Shown here: one piece after another, positions 8,423 to 17,971 of the stretch
Position numbering within the stretch: position 1 is the stretch's first letter
Layout: every line of letters begins with the position of its first letter
NCBI RefSeq assembly: GCF_004216565.1
Contig: NZ_SGWV01000012.1
Coordinates: forward strand, 195,813-259,812
DNA from: Sphaerotilus mobilis
Lineage (GTDB): Bacteria; Pseudomonadota; Gammaproteobacteria; Burkholderiales; Burkholderiaceae_C
DNA length: 64,000 bases
Reading direction: 5' to 3'
Notes under the pieces: generated by a model
The model's input: the letters and a program-made list of their open reading frames with translations, nothing else
What the model was told of the DNA's origin: nothing
Database searches by the model: none
Program-made: the position numbers and the translations under genes

Positions 8423-11400
8423 TCAGGCGGGCGCCTCGTCGCCGTAGACCAATCGGGCCTGCCCGTGGCTGGCGCTGGCGCAGGCCTTCAAGGCCTCGTC
8501 GCTGGGGAAGAAGCGGGCGTCGTCGCCAAGGTCGATCTCGGCGCAGGCGCTGTCACGTTCGATCACCAGGCGGATCGGCAGGCCCTGCACCAGCTCGCCG
8601 TGTTCGGTCTCGATGCGGCGCGCCGGGTGATCGCGCAGCCATTGTTCGACCGGCGGGACGCTGCCATTGACCGGCACGCGCAGGTAGCGGCCATGGCGGC
8701 AGCGGGCCGTGGGCAGGTCCCAGATCTGCTGGGCGTTGAAGCGCACGCCGCCGGTGAAGCGGTCGTTCTGGACCCGGCCCTGGATCAGCAGCAGCTCGTC
8801 GTCCTTGACGCGGTCCAGGTTGGCGTTGAGCAGTTCCTCGGCCACGACCGTCTCGACCGCGCCGCTGCCGTCCTCAAGCTGGAAGATCGCCGCCTTGCCG
8901 CGCTGGCCGTTGACCACCCGCAGACCGCTGACGATGCCGGCGAGCATCTGCGGCTCGCGGCTCTCGGGCACATCGGCGATCGGGCGGCGCACGAACTGGC
9001 GCACCTCGGCCTCGACCTGGTCGAACAGGTGGCCTGACAGGAAGTAGCCGATCGCGACCTTCTCGTGGCCCAGCCGGGTGCGCACGTCCCAGGTCTCGGC
9101 GGCGACGTAGTCGGGCTCCTGGGTGGAACTGCCGTGGCTGTCGCCGTCGTCGCCGAACATGTCGAACAGGCCGCCTTGGTTGGCGTGTGCGACCTGGTTG
9201 TCGGCGTAGTCGAAGGCCAGGCCGATGCTGCCCAGCAGCTCGGCGCGACCGTCCAGGCCCTTGGGATGCAGGCGGTCGAAGGCGCCGGCCTTGACCAGCG
9301 CCTCGACCACGCGCTTGTTGATGCTCTTGCGGTCGACGCGGGCGGCGAAGTCGAAGATCGAGCGGAACGGCCCGCCTTCGTCGCGCGCCCGGATGATGGC
9401 CTCGATGGCACCCTGGCCGGTGCCCTTGACGGCGCCCAGGCCGTAGCGGATGCGCTGCTTGCCTTCGGCGCCAGGGGCCGGCTCGAAGCGGTAGACGCCC
9501 AGGTTGACGTCGGGCGGGTCGAAGGTGACGCCGAACTTGGCGGCGTCGTCGCGCAGGACCCGCAGCTTGTCGGTGTCGTCCAGCTCGATGGTCATGTTGG
9601 CCGCGAAGAACTCGGCCGTGTGGTGCACCTTGATCCAGGCCGTGTGATAGGCCAGCAGCGAGTAGGCGGCGGCGTGCGACTTGTTGAAGCCGTAGCCGGC
9701 GAACTTCTCCATCAGGTCGAAGACCTCGTCGGCCTTGGTCTCGCTGATGTCGTTCTTGGCGGCGCCCTCGCGGAAGATCTTGCGGTGGGCGGCCATCTCC
9801 TCGGCCTTCTTCTTGCCCATCGCCCGGCGCAGCATGTCGGCGCCGCCGAGGCTGTAGCCGCCCAGCACCTGGGCGGTCTGCATCACCTGCTCCTGATAGA
9901 CCATGATCCCGTAGGTCTCGGACAGCACCCACTCGACCAGCGGGTGTGGGTACTCGACCGGCTCGCGGCCGTGCTTGCGGGCCACGAAGCTGGGGATCAG
10001 GTCCATCGGACCGGGGCGGTAGAGCGCGTTGAGCGCGATCAGGTCTTCCAGCCGGCTCGGCTTGGCGTCGCGCAGCATGCGCTGCATGCCGCCGGATTCG
10101 AACTGGAACACCGCCTCGGTCAGACCGTCGGAGAAGAGCTTGTAGACCCGCGCGTCATCGAGCGGGATGGTCTCGAAGGCGAAGTCCTTGCGGTTCGGGT
10201 GGCGCGCGACGATGAAGTCCTTGGCCAGCTCCAGGATGGTCAGCGTGGCCAGGCCCAGGAAGTCGAACTTGACCAGGCCGATCGCCTCGACGTCGTCCTT
10301 GTCGTACTGGCTGACCGCCGAGTCGCTGCCTGGCTGCTGGTAGAGTGGACAGAAGTCGGTGATCTTGCCCGGCGCGATCAGCACGCCACCGGCATGCATG
10401 CCGATGTTGCGCACCATGCCTTCGACCCGCGTGGCAAGGGTCAGCAGTTCCTTGACCTCTTCCTCCGCCTCCTCGCGCTGGTTCAGCTCGGGGGCTTCCT
10501 GACGGGCGTAGATGACCTTGTCGTCGGGCTTCTCCGGCACATGGGCCAGCGTCACCGTCTTGCCCGGCGGGGCCGGGATCAGCTTGGCGATCGAGTCGAC
10601 CTGGCCGTAGCCCATGCCCAGCACACGGCCGATGTCGCGCAGCGCGGCCTTGGCGGCCATGGTGCCGAAGGTGGCGATCTGGCTGACCGCCTGGCGGCCG
10701 TAGCGGTCCTTGACGTAGTCGATGACCCGGTCGCGGTTGCCTTGGCAGAAGTCGATGTCGAAGTCGGGCATCGACACCCGCTCGGGGTTCAGGAAGCGCT
10801 CGAACAGCAGGTTGTAGTGCAGGGGGTCCAGGTCGGTGATCGACAGCGCGTAGGCGACCAGCGAGCCTGCACCCGAGCCCCGGCCCGGTCCGACCGGGCA
10901 GCCGTTGGCCTTGGCCCAGCGGATGAAGTCCGAGACGATCAGGAAATAGCCCGGGAAGCCCATCTTCAGGATGGTCGTCAGCTCGAACTCCAGCCGCTCG
11001 ACGTAGCGCGGCCGTTCGGCATCGCGCCGGGCGACGTCCGGGAACAACAGCTGGAGGCGTTCTTCCAGGCCCTCGAAGGAGAGCTGGCGGAAGTAGTCGG
11101 CCATCGGCATCGACGTGCCGTCGGCCAGCGTCGGCGTCGGGAAGTCGGGCAGCTGCGGCTTGCCCAGCACCAGCGTCAGGCTGCAGCGGCGGGCGATCTC
11201 CAGGGTGTTGGCAAGGGCGCTCGGGATGTCTACAAACAGGGCGCTCATGTCGGCCGCTGGCTTGAACCACTGCTCGCGGCCAAAGCGCTTGACCCGCTTG
11301 GCGTTGCCCAGCGTCTCGCCCTCGGCGACGCAGACCCGCGCCTCGTGGGCGTCGAAGTCGTCGGGTTCGAGGTACTGGATCGGGTGGGTCGCCACCACCG

Positions 11401-11989
11401 GCAGACCCAGCTTGGCGGCCAGCGGCACGCTGGCGCGCACGACGGTCTCATGGCCGGGCAGACCGGCGCGCTGCAGTTCCAGGTAGAAGCGCTGCGGGAA
11501 CAGCCCGGCCAGGCGCTCGGCCAGCTCGGCGGCGCGCACCAGGTCGCCCTGCGTCAGGGCCAGGCCGATGGCGCCGAGCGGACCGCCCGACAGCGCGATC
11601 AGGCCGTCGCCCAGTTCGGCCAGCCATTCCCACTTGACCCAGGCCTGGGTGCGCTGGACGTTGGTGACCCAGGCGCGCGACAGGATCTCGCACAGGTTCA
11701 GATAGCCCTGCCGGTTCTGGCACAGCAGCAGCAGGCGGCTGGCGGGGCGTTGTTCACCGGCGGCGGCGGGGCCGTCCGGCTCCAGCCAGATGTCGGCGCC
11801 GATGATCGGCTTGACGCCCTTCTTGCGGGCCGCGTTGTAGAACTTGATCGCGCCGAACAGGTTGGCCAGGTCGGTGATCGCCAGCGCCGGCTGGCCGTCC
11901 CGGGCCGCCGCCGCGACCCCGTCGTCGACCCGCAAGGTGCCGTCGACGACGGAGTATTCGGTGTGGGTGCGCAGGTGGACGAAGCTCAT
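8423..11989 (-). CDS. dnaE: DNA polymerase III subunit alpha
   Basis: A 1188-residue replicative polymerase of the DnaE1 type (E. coli 1160). The N-terminal PHP domain begins [16 protein letters not shown]. The polymerase active-site aspartates are in PDFDIDF, with [13 protein letters not shown] and the [16 protein letters not shown] region also in place. An OB-fold and a C-terminal tau-binding region follow. It extends DNA in the holoenzyme. Start at ATG 11989 by similarity; the frame is open 54 bases further. It is divergent from trhO and single on its strand. A G9 run (8409-8417) lies just past its stop codon. Confidence 0.97.
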   Translation of the reverse strand: MSFVHLRTHTEYSVVDGTLRVDDGVAAAARDGQPALAITDLANLFGAIKFYNAARKKGVKPIIGADIWLEPDGPAAAGEQRPASRLLLLCQNRQGYLNLCEILSRAWVTNVQRTQAWVKWEWLAELGDGLIALSGGPLGAIGLALTQGDLVRAAELAERLAGLFPQRFYLELQRAGLPGHETVVRASVPLAAKLGLPVVATHPIQYLEPDDFDAHEARVCVAEGETLGNAKRVKRFGREQWFKPAADMSALFVDIPSALANTLEIARRCSLTLVLGKPQLPDFPTPTLADGTSMPMADYFRQLSFEGLEERLQLLFPDVARRDAERPRYVERLEFELTTILKMGFPGYFLIVSDFIRWAKANGCPVGPGRGSGAGSLVAYALSITDLDPLHYNLLFERFLNPERVSMPDFDIDFCQGNRDRVIDYVKDRYGRQAVSQIATFGTMAAKAALRDIGRVLGMGYGQVDSIAKLIPAPPGKTVTLAHVPEKPDDKVIYARQEAPELNQREEAEEEVKELLTLATRVEGMVRNIGMHAGGVLIAPGKITDFCPLYQQPGSDSAVSQYDKDDVEAIGLVKFDFLGLATLTILELAKDFIVARHPNRKDFAFETIPLDDARVYKLFSDGLTEAVFQFESGGMQRMLRDAKPSRLEDLIALNALYRPGPMDLIPSFVARKHGREPVEYPHPLVEWVLSETYGIMVYQEQVMQTAQVLGGYSLGGADMLRRAMGKKKAEEMAAHRKIFREGAAKNDISETKADEVFDLMEKFAGYGFNKSHAAAYSLLAYHTAWIKVHHTAEFFAANMTIELDDTDKLRVLRDDAAKFGVTFDPPDVNLGVYRFEPAPGAEGKQRIRYGLGAVKGTGQGAIEAIIRARDEGGPFRSIFDFAARVDRKSINKRVVEALVKAGAFDRLHPKGLDGRAELLGSIGLAFDYADNQVAHANQGGLFDMFGDDGDSHGSSTQEPDYVAAETWDVRTRLGHEKVAIGYFLSGHLFDQVEAEVRQFVRRPIADVPESREPQMLAGIVSGLRVVNGQRGKAAIFQLEDGSGAVETVVAEELLNANLDRVKDDELLLIQGRVQNDRFTGGVRFNAQQIWDLPTARCRHGRYLRVPVNGSVPPVEQWLRDHPARRIETEHGELVQGLPIRLVIERDSACAEIDLGDDARFFPSDEALKACASASHGQARLVYGDEAPA

Positions 11990-12016
11990 CGGCGGGATTG
12001 TAGGGAGGGCCCTTTT

Positions 12017-12022
12017 TACAAT
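12017..12022 (+). promoter_or_regulatory. Putative -10 box for trhO, implying a leaderless start
   Basis: TACAAT ends 7 bases before the GTG start codon at 12030, so transcription would begin at or next to the start codon. No Shine-Dalgarno sequence precedes the GTG. A clear -35 at the usual spacing is not visible. Confidence 0.4.
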
Positions 12023-12029
12023 CCGGCCG

Positions 12030-12785
12030 GTGAACACGCCCATCCTGAACCTCTCCGCCTACAAGTTCGTCACCCTCGCCGACGCCGCCGAATGGCGCGG
12101 CGCCCTGCAGGGCCAGGCGGTCGCCTGCCGCCTCAAGGGCACGGTGCTGCTGGCCGAGGAGGGCATCAACCTCTTCGTGGCCGGACCGGAAGCCGGCGCG
12201 CGCGCCTTTGTCGACTACCTGCGCGCCGACCCGCGGCTGGCCGATCTGGCGCCCAAGGAAAGCTGGAGCGCAGCCACCCCGTTCCGCCACATGCGGGTCA
12301 AGGTCAAGCGGGAAATCATCCGCATGAACCAGCCGGCGATCCGGCCGGAAGCCGGACGGGCCCCCAGCGTCACGCCGCAGGATCTGGCGCGCTGGCTGGC
12401 CCAGGGTCATGACGATGCCGGCCGACCGGTCGTCACGCTCGACACCCGCAACGCCTTCGAGGTCGACGCCGGGGCCTTCGACGGTGCGATCGACTGGCGC
12501 CTGTCCAAGTTCAGCGAGTTCCCCGCTGCCGTCGCGGCGCACCGCGATGAGCTGGTCGGCAAGACCATCGTGAGCTACTGCACCGGCGGCATCCGCTGCG
12601 AGAAGGCGGCGATCGTGCTGCAGCAGGCCGGGCTCGATGCGGTCTACCAGCTCGAAGGCGGCATCCTCAAGTACTTCGAGCAGACCGACGGCGCGCCGGG
12701 CTGGCGTGGCCACTGTTTCGTGTTCGACGAGCGCGAGACGCTCGGTGCGCGGCTGGAGCCTCTGCCGGTCAGCCCGGCCGCCTGA
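12030..12785 (+). CDS. trhO: tRNA uridine(34) hydroxylase, rhodanese family
   Basis: A 251-residue protein of the TrhO/YceA family that makes 5-hydroxyuridine at the wobble position of tRNA. The N-terminal YceA domain ([33 protein letters not shown]) precedes a rhodanese domain whose active-site loop carries the cysteine in [13 protein letters not shown]. The GTG at 12030 starts exactly where the family begins; upstream frame residues overlap the dnaE start and are not plausible. A TACAAT box just upstream suggests leaderless expression. It is divergent from dnaE. Confidence 0.93.
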   Translation: MNTPILNLSAYKFVTLADAAEWRGALQGQAVACRLKGTVLLAEEGINLFVAGPEAGARAFVDYLRADPRLADLAPKESWSAATPFRHMRVKVKREIIRMNQPAIRPEAGRAPSVTPQDLARWLAQGHDDAGRPVVTLDTRNAFEVDAGAFDGAIDWRLSKFSEFPAAVAAHRDELVGKTIVSYCTGGIRCEKAAIVLQQAGLDAVYQLEGGILKYFEQTDGAPGWRGHCFVFDERETLGARLEPLPVSPAA

Positions 12786-12812
12786 TCCGGGCCCGGCTCA
12801 CGCGGGGATGGC

Positions 12813-13484
12813 TCATGCGGGGATGGCCTGCCAGCCCTGCCAGGCCATGTGCGCCAGCCCGGCGGCCAGGCCCAGCAACATCAGCGCGATGCCGGCGTCC
12901 AGGGCCCGCCAGGCCTGCGGGCGCTGGAACCACGGCGCGAGCTTGCCGGCGGCCCAGGCCAGCGTGGTGAACCAGAGCGCGCTGGCGCTCATCGCGCCAC
13001 CGGCGAAGACCCAGTTGGCGCCGGGCCCTTGCGCCTGCAGCTGCGCATGCGCCAGCGAGCCGATCAGCACGGTCGTGTCCAGCCAGGCGTGGGGGTTGAG
13101 CCAGCTGAAGGCGGCGGCCTGCAGCACGATGCGCCGGCGGCTGACCGGGATGGCCGAGCCGGTCGACGCATCGATGGCCGTCGCATCGACCGGCCGCCAG
13201 GCCCGCCGCGCCGCCGCGATACCGTGGCTGGCCAGGAAGACCACGCCGACGGCGGTCAGTGCCGGCACCAGCCACGGCAGGCCGCCGGAGACCCAGCTCA
13301 GGCCGGCCACGCCCAGGGCAATCAGCACGATGTCGGTCAAGGCACAAACCAGCACCACCGAGCCGACCCATTCGCGGCGCAGACCCTGCCGCAGCACGAA
13401 GGCGTTCTGCGCGCCGATGGCGACGATCAGGCCCCAGCTGGTGGCCATGCCGAGCAGAAAGGTGGGAGCGTTCCAGGTGTCCAT
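12813..13484 (-). CDS. argO: LysE/ArgO family amino-acid exporter
   Basis: A 223-residue inner-membrane protein with about six hydrophobic segments. The opening GLIVAIGAQNAFVLRQGLRRE is the diagnostic LysE/ArgO N-terminus, and FSWLNPHAWLDT the conserved second motif. It exports basic amino acids (arginine, lysine and toxic analogues such as canavanine). It is divergent from a LysR-type gene of the ArgP group 81 bases away, the standard arrangement in which the regulator activates the exporter. The choice between ArgO and LysE substrate preference is not possible from sequence. Confidence 0.9.
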   Translation of the reverse strand: MDTWNAPTFLLGMATSWGLIVAIGAQNAFVLRQGLRREWVGSVVLVCALTDIVLIALGVAGLSWVSGGLPWLVPALTAVGVVFLASHGIAAARRAWRPVDATAIDASTGSAIPVSRRRIVLQAAAFSWLNPHAWLDTTVLIGSLAHAQLQAQGPGANWVFAGGAMSASALWFTTLAWAAGKLAPWFQRPQAWRALDAGIALMLLGLAAGLAHMAWQGWQAIPA

Positions 13485-13519
13485 GGGGGGAAAGGCTAGG
13501 GCTGCGGTTCACTGAAGTA

Positions 13520-13549
13520 CAGCTAAACTTTCTAACGATCCATTAGCTG
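13520..13549. promoter_or_regulatory. Inverted repeat in the argO-argP intergenic region, probable LysR operator
   Basis: CAGCTAA (13520-13526) and TTAGCTG (13543-13549) form a perfect 7-bp dyad with a 16-base AT-richer spacer. It lies between the divergent exporter and LysR regulator. LysR-type regulators bind such T-N11-A-like dyads next to the regulated promoter. Assignment to ArgP is inferred from position. Confidence 0.6.
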
Positions 13550-13565
13550 AACTACGGAACCCGCC

Positions 13566-14465
13566 ATGCTCGACCTCCAAGCCCTGCGCGCCCTGGCCAC
13601 CGTGTTGCGCGAAGGCAGTTTCGAACGCGCCGCCCGGCAAATGCACGTGACCCCGTCGGCGGTCTCCCAACGCATCCGCGCGCTGGAGGAAAAACTCGGT
13701 TGTGTGCTGCTGGTGCGGACCTCGCCGGTGACGGCGACCGAGGAAGGCGCGCGGCTCTACCTGCACTTCCTGCAGATCGAGGTGCTCGAGTCTGACCTCG
13801 CGCGTGACCTGCAACCGCTGGGCGACGCCGCCTCCAAGCGCGGCCGCAGCATCCGCGTGGCCGTCAATGCCGACAGCCTTGCCACCTGGATCATCCCGGC
13901 GCTGGCCGACTTCCATGCCCGCAGCGGCGACACCGTCGCGCTGCACGTCGACGATCAGGACCACACGCGCGAATGGCTGCGCTCGGGCACGGTGTTCGCG
14001 GCCGTCACGGCCTCGGCCGAACCGGTGGCGGGCTGTCGCGTCGACCCGCTGGGCAGCATGCGCTATCACGCACTGGCCAGCCCGGCCTTCCAGCAACGCC
14101 ACTTCCAGGGCCGCGACCTGCAGGCCGCTTTCGCCGAAGCGCCGATGCTGGTCTACAACCAGAAGGACCAGCTCCAGCACCGCTTCCTGCGCGAGCTGCT
14201 GGGCGACGTGGACCCGCACCCGCCGGTCTGGTGGCTGCCGTCCACCCACGCCTTCATGGACGCCGCCCGCGCCGGCCTGGGCTGGGGCCTGCACCCGCTG
14301 CCGCTGGTCGTCGATGACATCGCCAGCGGGCGTCTGGTGGACCTGAGCCCGGGCCACAGCATCGACGTGCCGCTGTACTGGCAGAGCTGGCGGCTCGACT
14401 CCGAGACCGTGCACACGCTGCGCGCCTGCATGCTGCGCGCGGCGGAGGGCACGCTGCAGCAGTGA
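13566..14465 (+). CDS. argP: LysR-family regulator, ArgP/LysG type
   Basis: A 299-residue LysR-type regulator. The N-terminal winged helix-turn-helix covers residues 1-60 (LQALRALATVLREGSFERAARQ, then VTPSAVSQRIRALEEKLG). The C-terminal effector domain follows the ArgP pattern (INADS-like VNADSLATWIIPALADFHA). ArgP senses lysine and arginine and activates the exporter gene argO, which here lies divergently next door. A dyad operator is present between them. Identity rests on both sequence and neighbour. Confidence 0.92.
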   Translation: MLDLQALRALATVLREGSFERAARQMHVTPSAVSQRIRALEEKLGCVLLVRTSPVTATEEGARLYLHFLQIEVLESDLARDLQPLGDAASKRGRSIRVAVNADSLATWIIPALADFHARSGDTVALHVDDQDHTREWLRSGTVFAAVTASAEPVAGCRVDPLGSMRYHALASPAFQQRHFQGRDLQAAFAEAPMLVYNQKDQLQHRFLRELLGDVDPHPPVWWLPSTHAFMDAARAGLGWGLHPLPLVVDDIASGRLVDLSPGHSIDVPLYWQSWRLDSETVHTLRACMLRAAEGTLQQ

Positions 14466-14557
14466 GGGCGGGGCGGATCGGCCCGGGCGCTGTCAACCCG
14501 GTTCGGGTTGGGCTGCTGCCGACAGCCACCGGACCCCAGCCTGCTTCACCGCTCCCC

Positions 14558-15475
14558 TCACCACCGCTTCTGCGTCAGCTCCTCGCCCAGCTCGAGGTAG
14601 ATCCGGTAACGACTCGCCGCGATCGCGCCGCGGTCGACGGCGGCGCGGACGGCGCAGCCCGGTTCATGGTCGTGGCTGCAGTTGGTGAAACGGCAGTCGG
14701 CCTGGAAGGGCAGCAGGTCGGGCATCCAGCGGGCGAGTTCGGCGCGCTCGATGTGGCGGATGCCGAATTCCTGGAAGCCGGGCGAGTCGATCAGCGCGGC
14801 CTGCCGGGCCTCGTCCAGCCAGTACCAGCGGGTGTGGGTGGTCGTGTGGCGGCCGGAGTTCAAGGCCGTTGAAATCTCGCCGGTGGCGGCCGAGGCGCCC
14901 GGCACCAGCAGGTTGACCAGCGTGCTCTTGCCGGTGCCGGACGGGCCCAGGACCAGCGTCGAGCCGGTCCCCAGTCGCGGGCCCAGCAGCGCGCGGGCTT
15001 CCTCGCGGCGGGTCTTGAGCGCCACTTCCAGCACCTCGTAGCCCATCGCCTTGTAGGGCGCCAGGCGTTCGCGGGCGAAGGCGGCGGGGCCGTCCAGGTC
15101 GATCTTGTTGAGCAAGATGACGACCTCGATGCGCGCCTCCTCGGCGGCGATCAGCGCCCGGCTCAGCTGGCTCTCGCTGAAGACCGGCTCGGCGGCGACC
15201 AGCACCAGAAGGCGGTCGAGGTTGGCGGCGAAGGACTTGGTCTTCCACTCGTCTTGCCGGTAGAGCAGGTTGCGGCGCGGCTCGATGGCCTCGATCACAC
15301 CCTCGTCGCCGCGCGCGTCGGTGACTTGCCAGCGCACCCGGTCGCCGACCACCAACTGGCTCTTCTTGCCGCGCGGATGGCCCTTGATCTCGCGCCCTTC
15401 AGGCGTCTCCAGCAGGTAGTGGCGACCGTGGCCGGCGACCACCAGCGCGACGTCGAGTTCCTGGTGGCGGCTCAC
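14558..15475 (-). CDS. rsgA: Ribosome small subunit-dependent GTPase A
   Basis: A 305-residue circularly permuted GTPase that releases assembly factors from the 30S subunit. An N-terminal OB-fold (residues 10-75) is followed by permuted motifs in the order G4 NKID, G1 GPSGTGKST, G3 DSPG. The C-terminal zinc finger is CRFTNCSHDHEPGC. All expected elements are present. Its ATG overlaps the stop of the M48 protease gene (ATGA), so the two are translationally coupled. Confidence 0.96.
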   Translation of the reverse strand: MSRHQELDVALVVAGHGRHYLLETPEGREIKGHPRGKKSQLVVGDRVRWQVTDARGDEGVIEAIEPRRNLLYRQDEWKTKSFAANLDRLLVLVAAEPVFSESQLSRALIAAEEARIEVVILLNKIDLDGPAAFARERLAPYKAMGYEVLEVALKTRREEARALLGPRLGTGSTLVLGPSGTGKSTLVNLLVPGASAATGEISTALNSGRHTTTHTRWYWLDEARQAALIDSPGFQEFGIRHIERAELARWMPDLLPFQADCRFTNCSHDHEPGCAVRAAVDRGAIAASRYRIYLELGEELTQKRW

Positions 15476-16749
15476 GCGGCTTGCGCCTGTGCGTGCATGG
15501 CCGCCAGTCGCTCGCTGGCCGGCGGGTGCGAGTAGTGCACCTTGACGTAGATCGGATCGGGCGTGAGCGTGGCCGCGTTGTCCTCGTAGAGCTTGAGCAG
15601 CGCGCCTGACAGGTGCTGTGCCGGGGCCTGCGAGCAGGCATAGGCATCGGCCTCGAACTCCTGCCGGCGCGAGACCGTGGCGGTCAGCGGGCTGACGAAG
15701 AAGCCGAACACCGGGCCGACCATCATCAGCAGCACCAGCGCCAGGCCGTGGTTGGGCGCCATCAGGTCAGGCATCACGCCCAGGCCGGCGTAGAAGGCCT
15801 GCTGGTTCATCAGCCAGCCCAGCAGGGCCAGGCTCAGCAGCCACACGCCCATCACGCTCACCAGCCGCTTGGGCACATGGCGATGGTGGAAGTGGCCCAG
15901 CTCATGGGCCAGCACGGCCTCGATCTCGTCGGCCGACAGGCGTTCGAGCAGGGTGTCGAAGAACACCACCCGCTTGCTCGATCCGAAGCCGGTGAAGTAG
16001 GCGTTGGCATGGGCTGAACGCTTGCTGCCGTCCATCACGTAGAAGCCCTGGGCCTTGAAGCCGCAGCGCTGCATCAGGGCCTGCACCCGCTCGGCCAGCA
16101 CGGTGTCGGTCAGCGGCTGGAACTTGTTGAACAGCGGCGCGATCACGGTCGGGTAGAGCACCTGCATGACCAGCGTGAACACGGCCAGCACGCCGAAGGC
16201 CCACAGCCACCAGGCCGAGCCGGCGCGGCCCATCAGCGTCAGCAACAGGGCCAGCAGCGGCACGGCGATGGCGAAGCCCACCAGGCCGCCGATCAGTTGG
16301 TCCCGCAGCCACAGGCCCAGGGTCATGCGGTTGAAGCCGAAGCGCTGCTCGATGCGGAAGGTGCGCCAGAGGTCGAAGGGCAGGTCCAGCAGCGAGCCGA
16401 TCAGCGTCACCGCGACGATCAGGCCGACCTGATAGCCGAGGTCACCGACGATGGGCTGCAGGTGGTTGAGCAGCCAGACGTTGAGGGCATTGAGCCCCCC
16501 CAGCAGCGTCCAGCCGAGCAACAGGGCGGCGCTCCAGGCCGTTCCCAGCAGCTCGAAACGTTGGCGTGCGATGGTGTAGTCGGCCGCCTTCTGATGGGCC
16601 GCCAGCGTGACGGTGCCAGCAAAGGCTGCGGGCACCGTGGCGCGGTGGCCGGCGACGTGGCGGATCTGCCGGCTGATGAGCCAGAAGCGCACGGCCAGCA
16701 TCAGCAGCAGGGCACAGACAAAGACGGTGGTGACGAAGGGCGCGGTCAT
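15472..16749 (-). CDS. M48 family metallopeptidase (STE24-like)
   Basis: A 425-residue integral membrane zinc endopeptidase. Several hydrophobic helices precede the catalytic HELGHFHHRH motif, and the third zinc ligand is in RRQEFEADAYA about 60-80 residues on. The N-terminal domain matches the STE24/CAAX-protease-1 N-terminal family. Bacterial members take part in membrane protein quality control. Start at ATG 16749; 14 further upstream codons are open but not conserved. It precedes rsgA in a two-gene operon and is divergent from orn. Confidence 0.93.
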   Translation of the reverse strand: MTAPFVTTVFVCALLLMLAVRFWLISRQIRHVAGHRATVPAAFAGTVTLAAHQKAADYTIARQRFELLGTAWSAALLLGWTLLGGLNALNVWLLNHLQPIVGDLGYQVGLIVAVTLIGSLLDLPFDLWRTFRIEQRFGFNRMTLGLWLRDQLIGGLVGFAIAVPLLALLLTLMGRAGSAWWLWAFGVLAVFTLVMQVLYPTVIAPLFNKFQPLTDTVLAERVQALMQRCGFKAQGFYVMDGSKRSAHANAYFTGFGSSKRVVFFDTLLERLSADEIEAVLAHELGHFHHRHVPKRLVSVMGVWLLSLALLGWLMNQQAFYAGLGVMPDLMAPNHGLALVLLMMVGPVFGFFVSPLTATVSRRQEFEADAYACSQAPAQHLSGALLKLYEDNAATLTPDPIYVKVHYSHPPASERLAAMHAQAQAA

Positions 16750-16844
16750 GCATCGATTCTCACCGATCGTTTTCGACCTCCGCTGCACCAAGGTCCGCCG
16801 GGGCCTGCGTGTGAGAATTCCCCGCTGAACACATGGAGTTCCCG

Positions 16845-17420
16845 ATGACCGACGTGACCACGAGCCCGCCCAGCCTGCCCCGCCATGACCAGAACCTGAT
16901 CTGGATAGACATGGAGATGACCGGGCTTGATCCGATGACCGATCGCGTGATCGAGATCGCCGTGGTCGTCACCGATGCGCAGCTGCAGGTGCGTGTCGAA
17001 GGCCCGGTGATCGCCGTGCACCAAAGCGACGCCGTGCTCGACGGCATGGACGCCTGGAACCGCGGCACGCATGGCAAGAGCGGCCTGACCGAGCGGGTCA
17101 AGGCCTCGACCATCGACGAGGCGGCGGCCGAGGCCCAGGTCATCGAGTTCCTCAAGGGCTATGTCGGCGCGCGCATCTCGCCGATGTGCGGCAACAGCAT
17201 CTGCCAGGACCGCCGCTTCCTCGCCAACTACATGCCCAAGCTCGAAGCGTTCTTCCACTACCGCAACCTCGACGTGTCGACGCTGAAGGAACTGGGCAAG
17301 CGCTGGAAGCCCGAGATCATGGACGGCTTCAAGAAGCACCAGAAGCACACCGCGCTGGCCGACATCCACGAGTCGATCGACGAGTTGCTCTACTACCGCG
17401 AGCACCTCCTGAAGATCTGA
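16845..17420 (+). CDS. orn: Oligoribonuclease
   Basis: A 191-residue 3'-5' exoribonuclease that degrades 2-5 nucleotide RNAs and pGpG from c-di-GMP turnover. The DEDDh motifs are visible: [12 protein letters not shown] (D, E), [12 protein letters not shown] (D), and [14 protein letters not shown] (H, D). I start at ATG 16845 because GGAG lies 6 bases upstream; an in-frame ATG at 16833 would overlap that ribosome site. It matters here because the window is rich in c-di-GMP-linked functions (PilZ protein, HD-GYP relative). Confidence 0.96.
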   Translation: MTDVTTSPPSLPRHDQNLIWIDMEMTGLDPMTDRVIEIAVVVTDAQLQVRVEGPVIAVHQSDAVLDGMDAWNRGTHGKSGLTERVKASTIDEAAAEAQVIEFLKGYVGARISPMCGNSICQDRRFLANYMPKLEAFFHYRNLDVSTLKELGKRWKPEIMDGFKKHQKHTALADIHESIDELLYYREHLLKI

Positions 17421-17432
17421 AGCCGGCCGCTG

Positions 17433-17939
17433 CTAGCCCCGGCGCGAGTCCGCGACCTTCTGCAGCAGCTCCATCAGGATGGCCCGCTCGCCGGGCGTGA
17501 GCACGTCCTGCAGGCTCATCTCCAGCAGCACCGCCTGCTCGCTGCCGCGCTGGGCCAGTTCCGCGCCGTCGTCGGTCAGCAGCACATGCTGCGAGCGGCC
17601 GTCGGTGTCGCTGCGCACCCGCGTGATCAGGCCGCGTTCCTGCAGCCGGTCCAGCAGGATGGTCAGCTTGGGGGCGGTGAGCACCAGGCTCTGGGCCAGC
17701 TGCTTGGGCGTGACCTGCGTGTTCGAACGCAGCATCTGCAGCAGCGTGTATTCGACCGGGCGCAGGTCCATCGGGTCGCCGACGTGCTGCATGAACAGCG
17801 CATGCGTGGCGATCTGCGCCTGCACGACGCGGTAGCCGAGGATGTCGGCCAGGGCGCCTTCGGCGAGGCCGCGTCGGTGGGGGTGGGACTTCTTGGTGGA
17901 TGGCACGTCGGGTACGTCGTGAAGTGCTGGGGCGGCCAT
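17433..17939 (-). CDS. MarR-family transcriptional regulator
   Basis: A 168-residue winged-helix regulator of the MarR family: dimerisation helices at both ends, recognition helix region VTPKQLAQSLVLTAPKLTILLDRLQERG, and wing RVRSDTDGRSQHVLLTDDG. It is the last gene of the catabolic run, downstream of the acyl-CoA dehydrogenase. In Rhodopseudomonas and Rhodococcus a MarR protein (CouR) represses p-coumarate genes and responds to the CoA thioester, so a matching role is a reasonable inference. The start is uncertain: 17939 avoids overlap with the upstream gene, while the frame is open to 18005. Confidence 0.88.
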   Translation of the reverse strand: MAAPALHDVPDVPSTKKSHPHRRGLAEGALADILGYRVVQAQIATHALFMQHVGDPMDLRPVEYTLLQMLRSNTQVTPKQLAQSLVLTAPKLTILLDRLQERGLITRVRSDTDGRSQHVLLTDDGAELAQRGSEQAVLLEMSLQDVLTPGERAILMELLQKVADSRRG

Positions 17940-17971
17940 GCCCGGCGCAGCATCCTGCGTCGCCGGTCCGG

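Noticed and set aside
9065..12412. 1115-codon plus-strand open frame antisense to dnaE
   Set aside because: It is the mirror of the DnaE frame in GC-rich codons, full of Gly/Ala/Val/Gln/His with no family pattern, and dnaE itself is unmistakable.
14494..14512. AACCCGGTTCGGGTT hairpin between argP and rsgA
   Set aside because: Short stem and no T-run on either strand; too weak to call a terminator.
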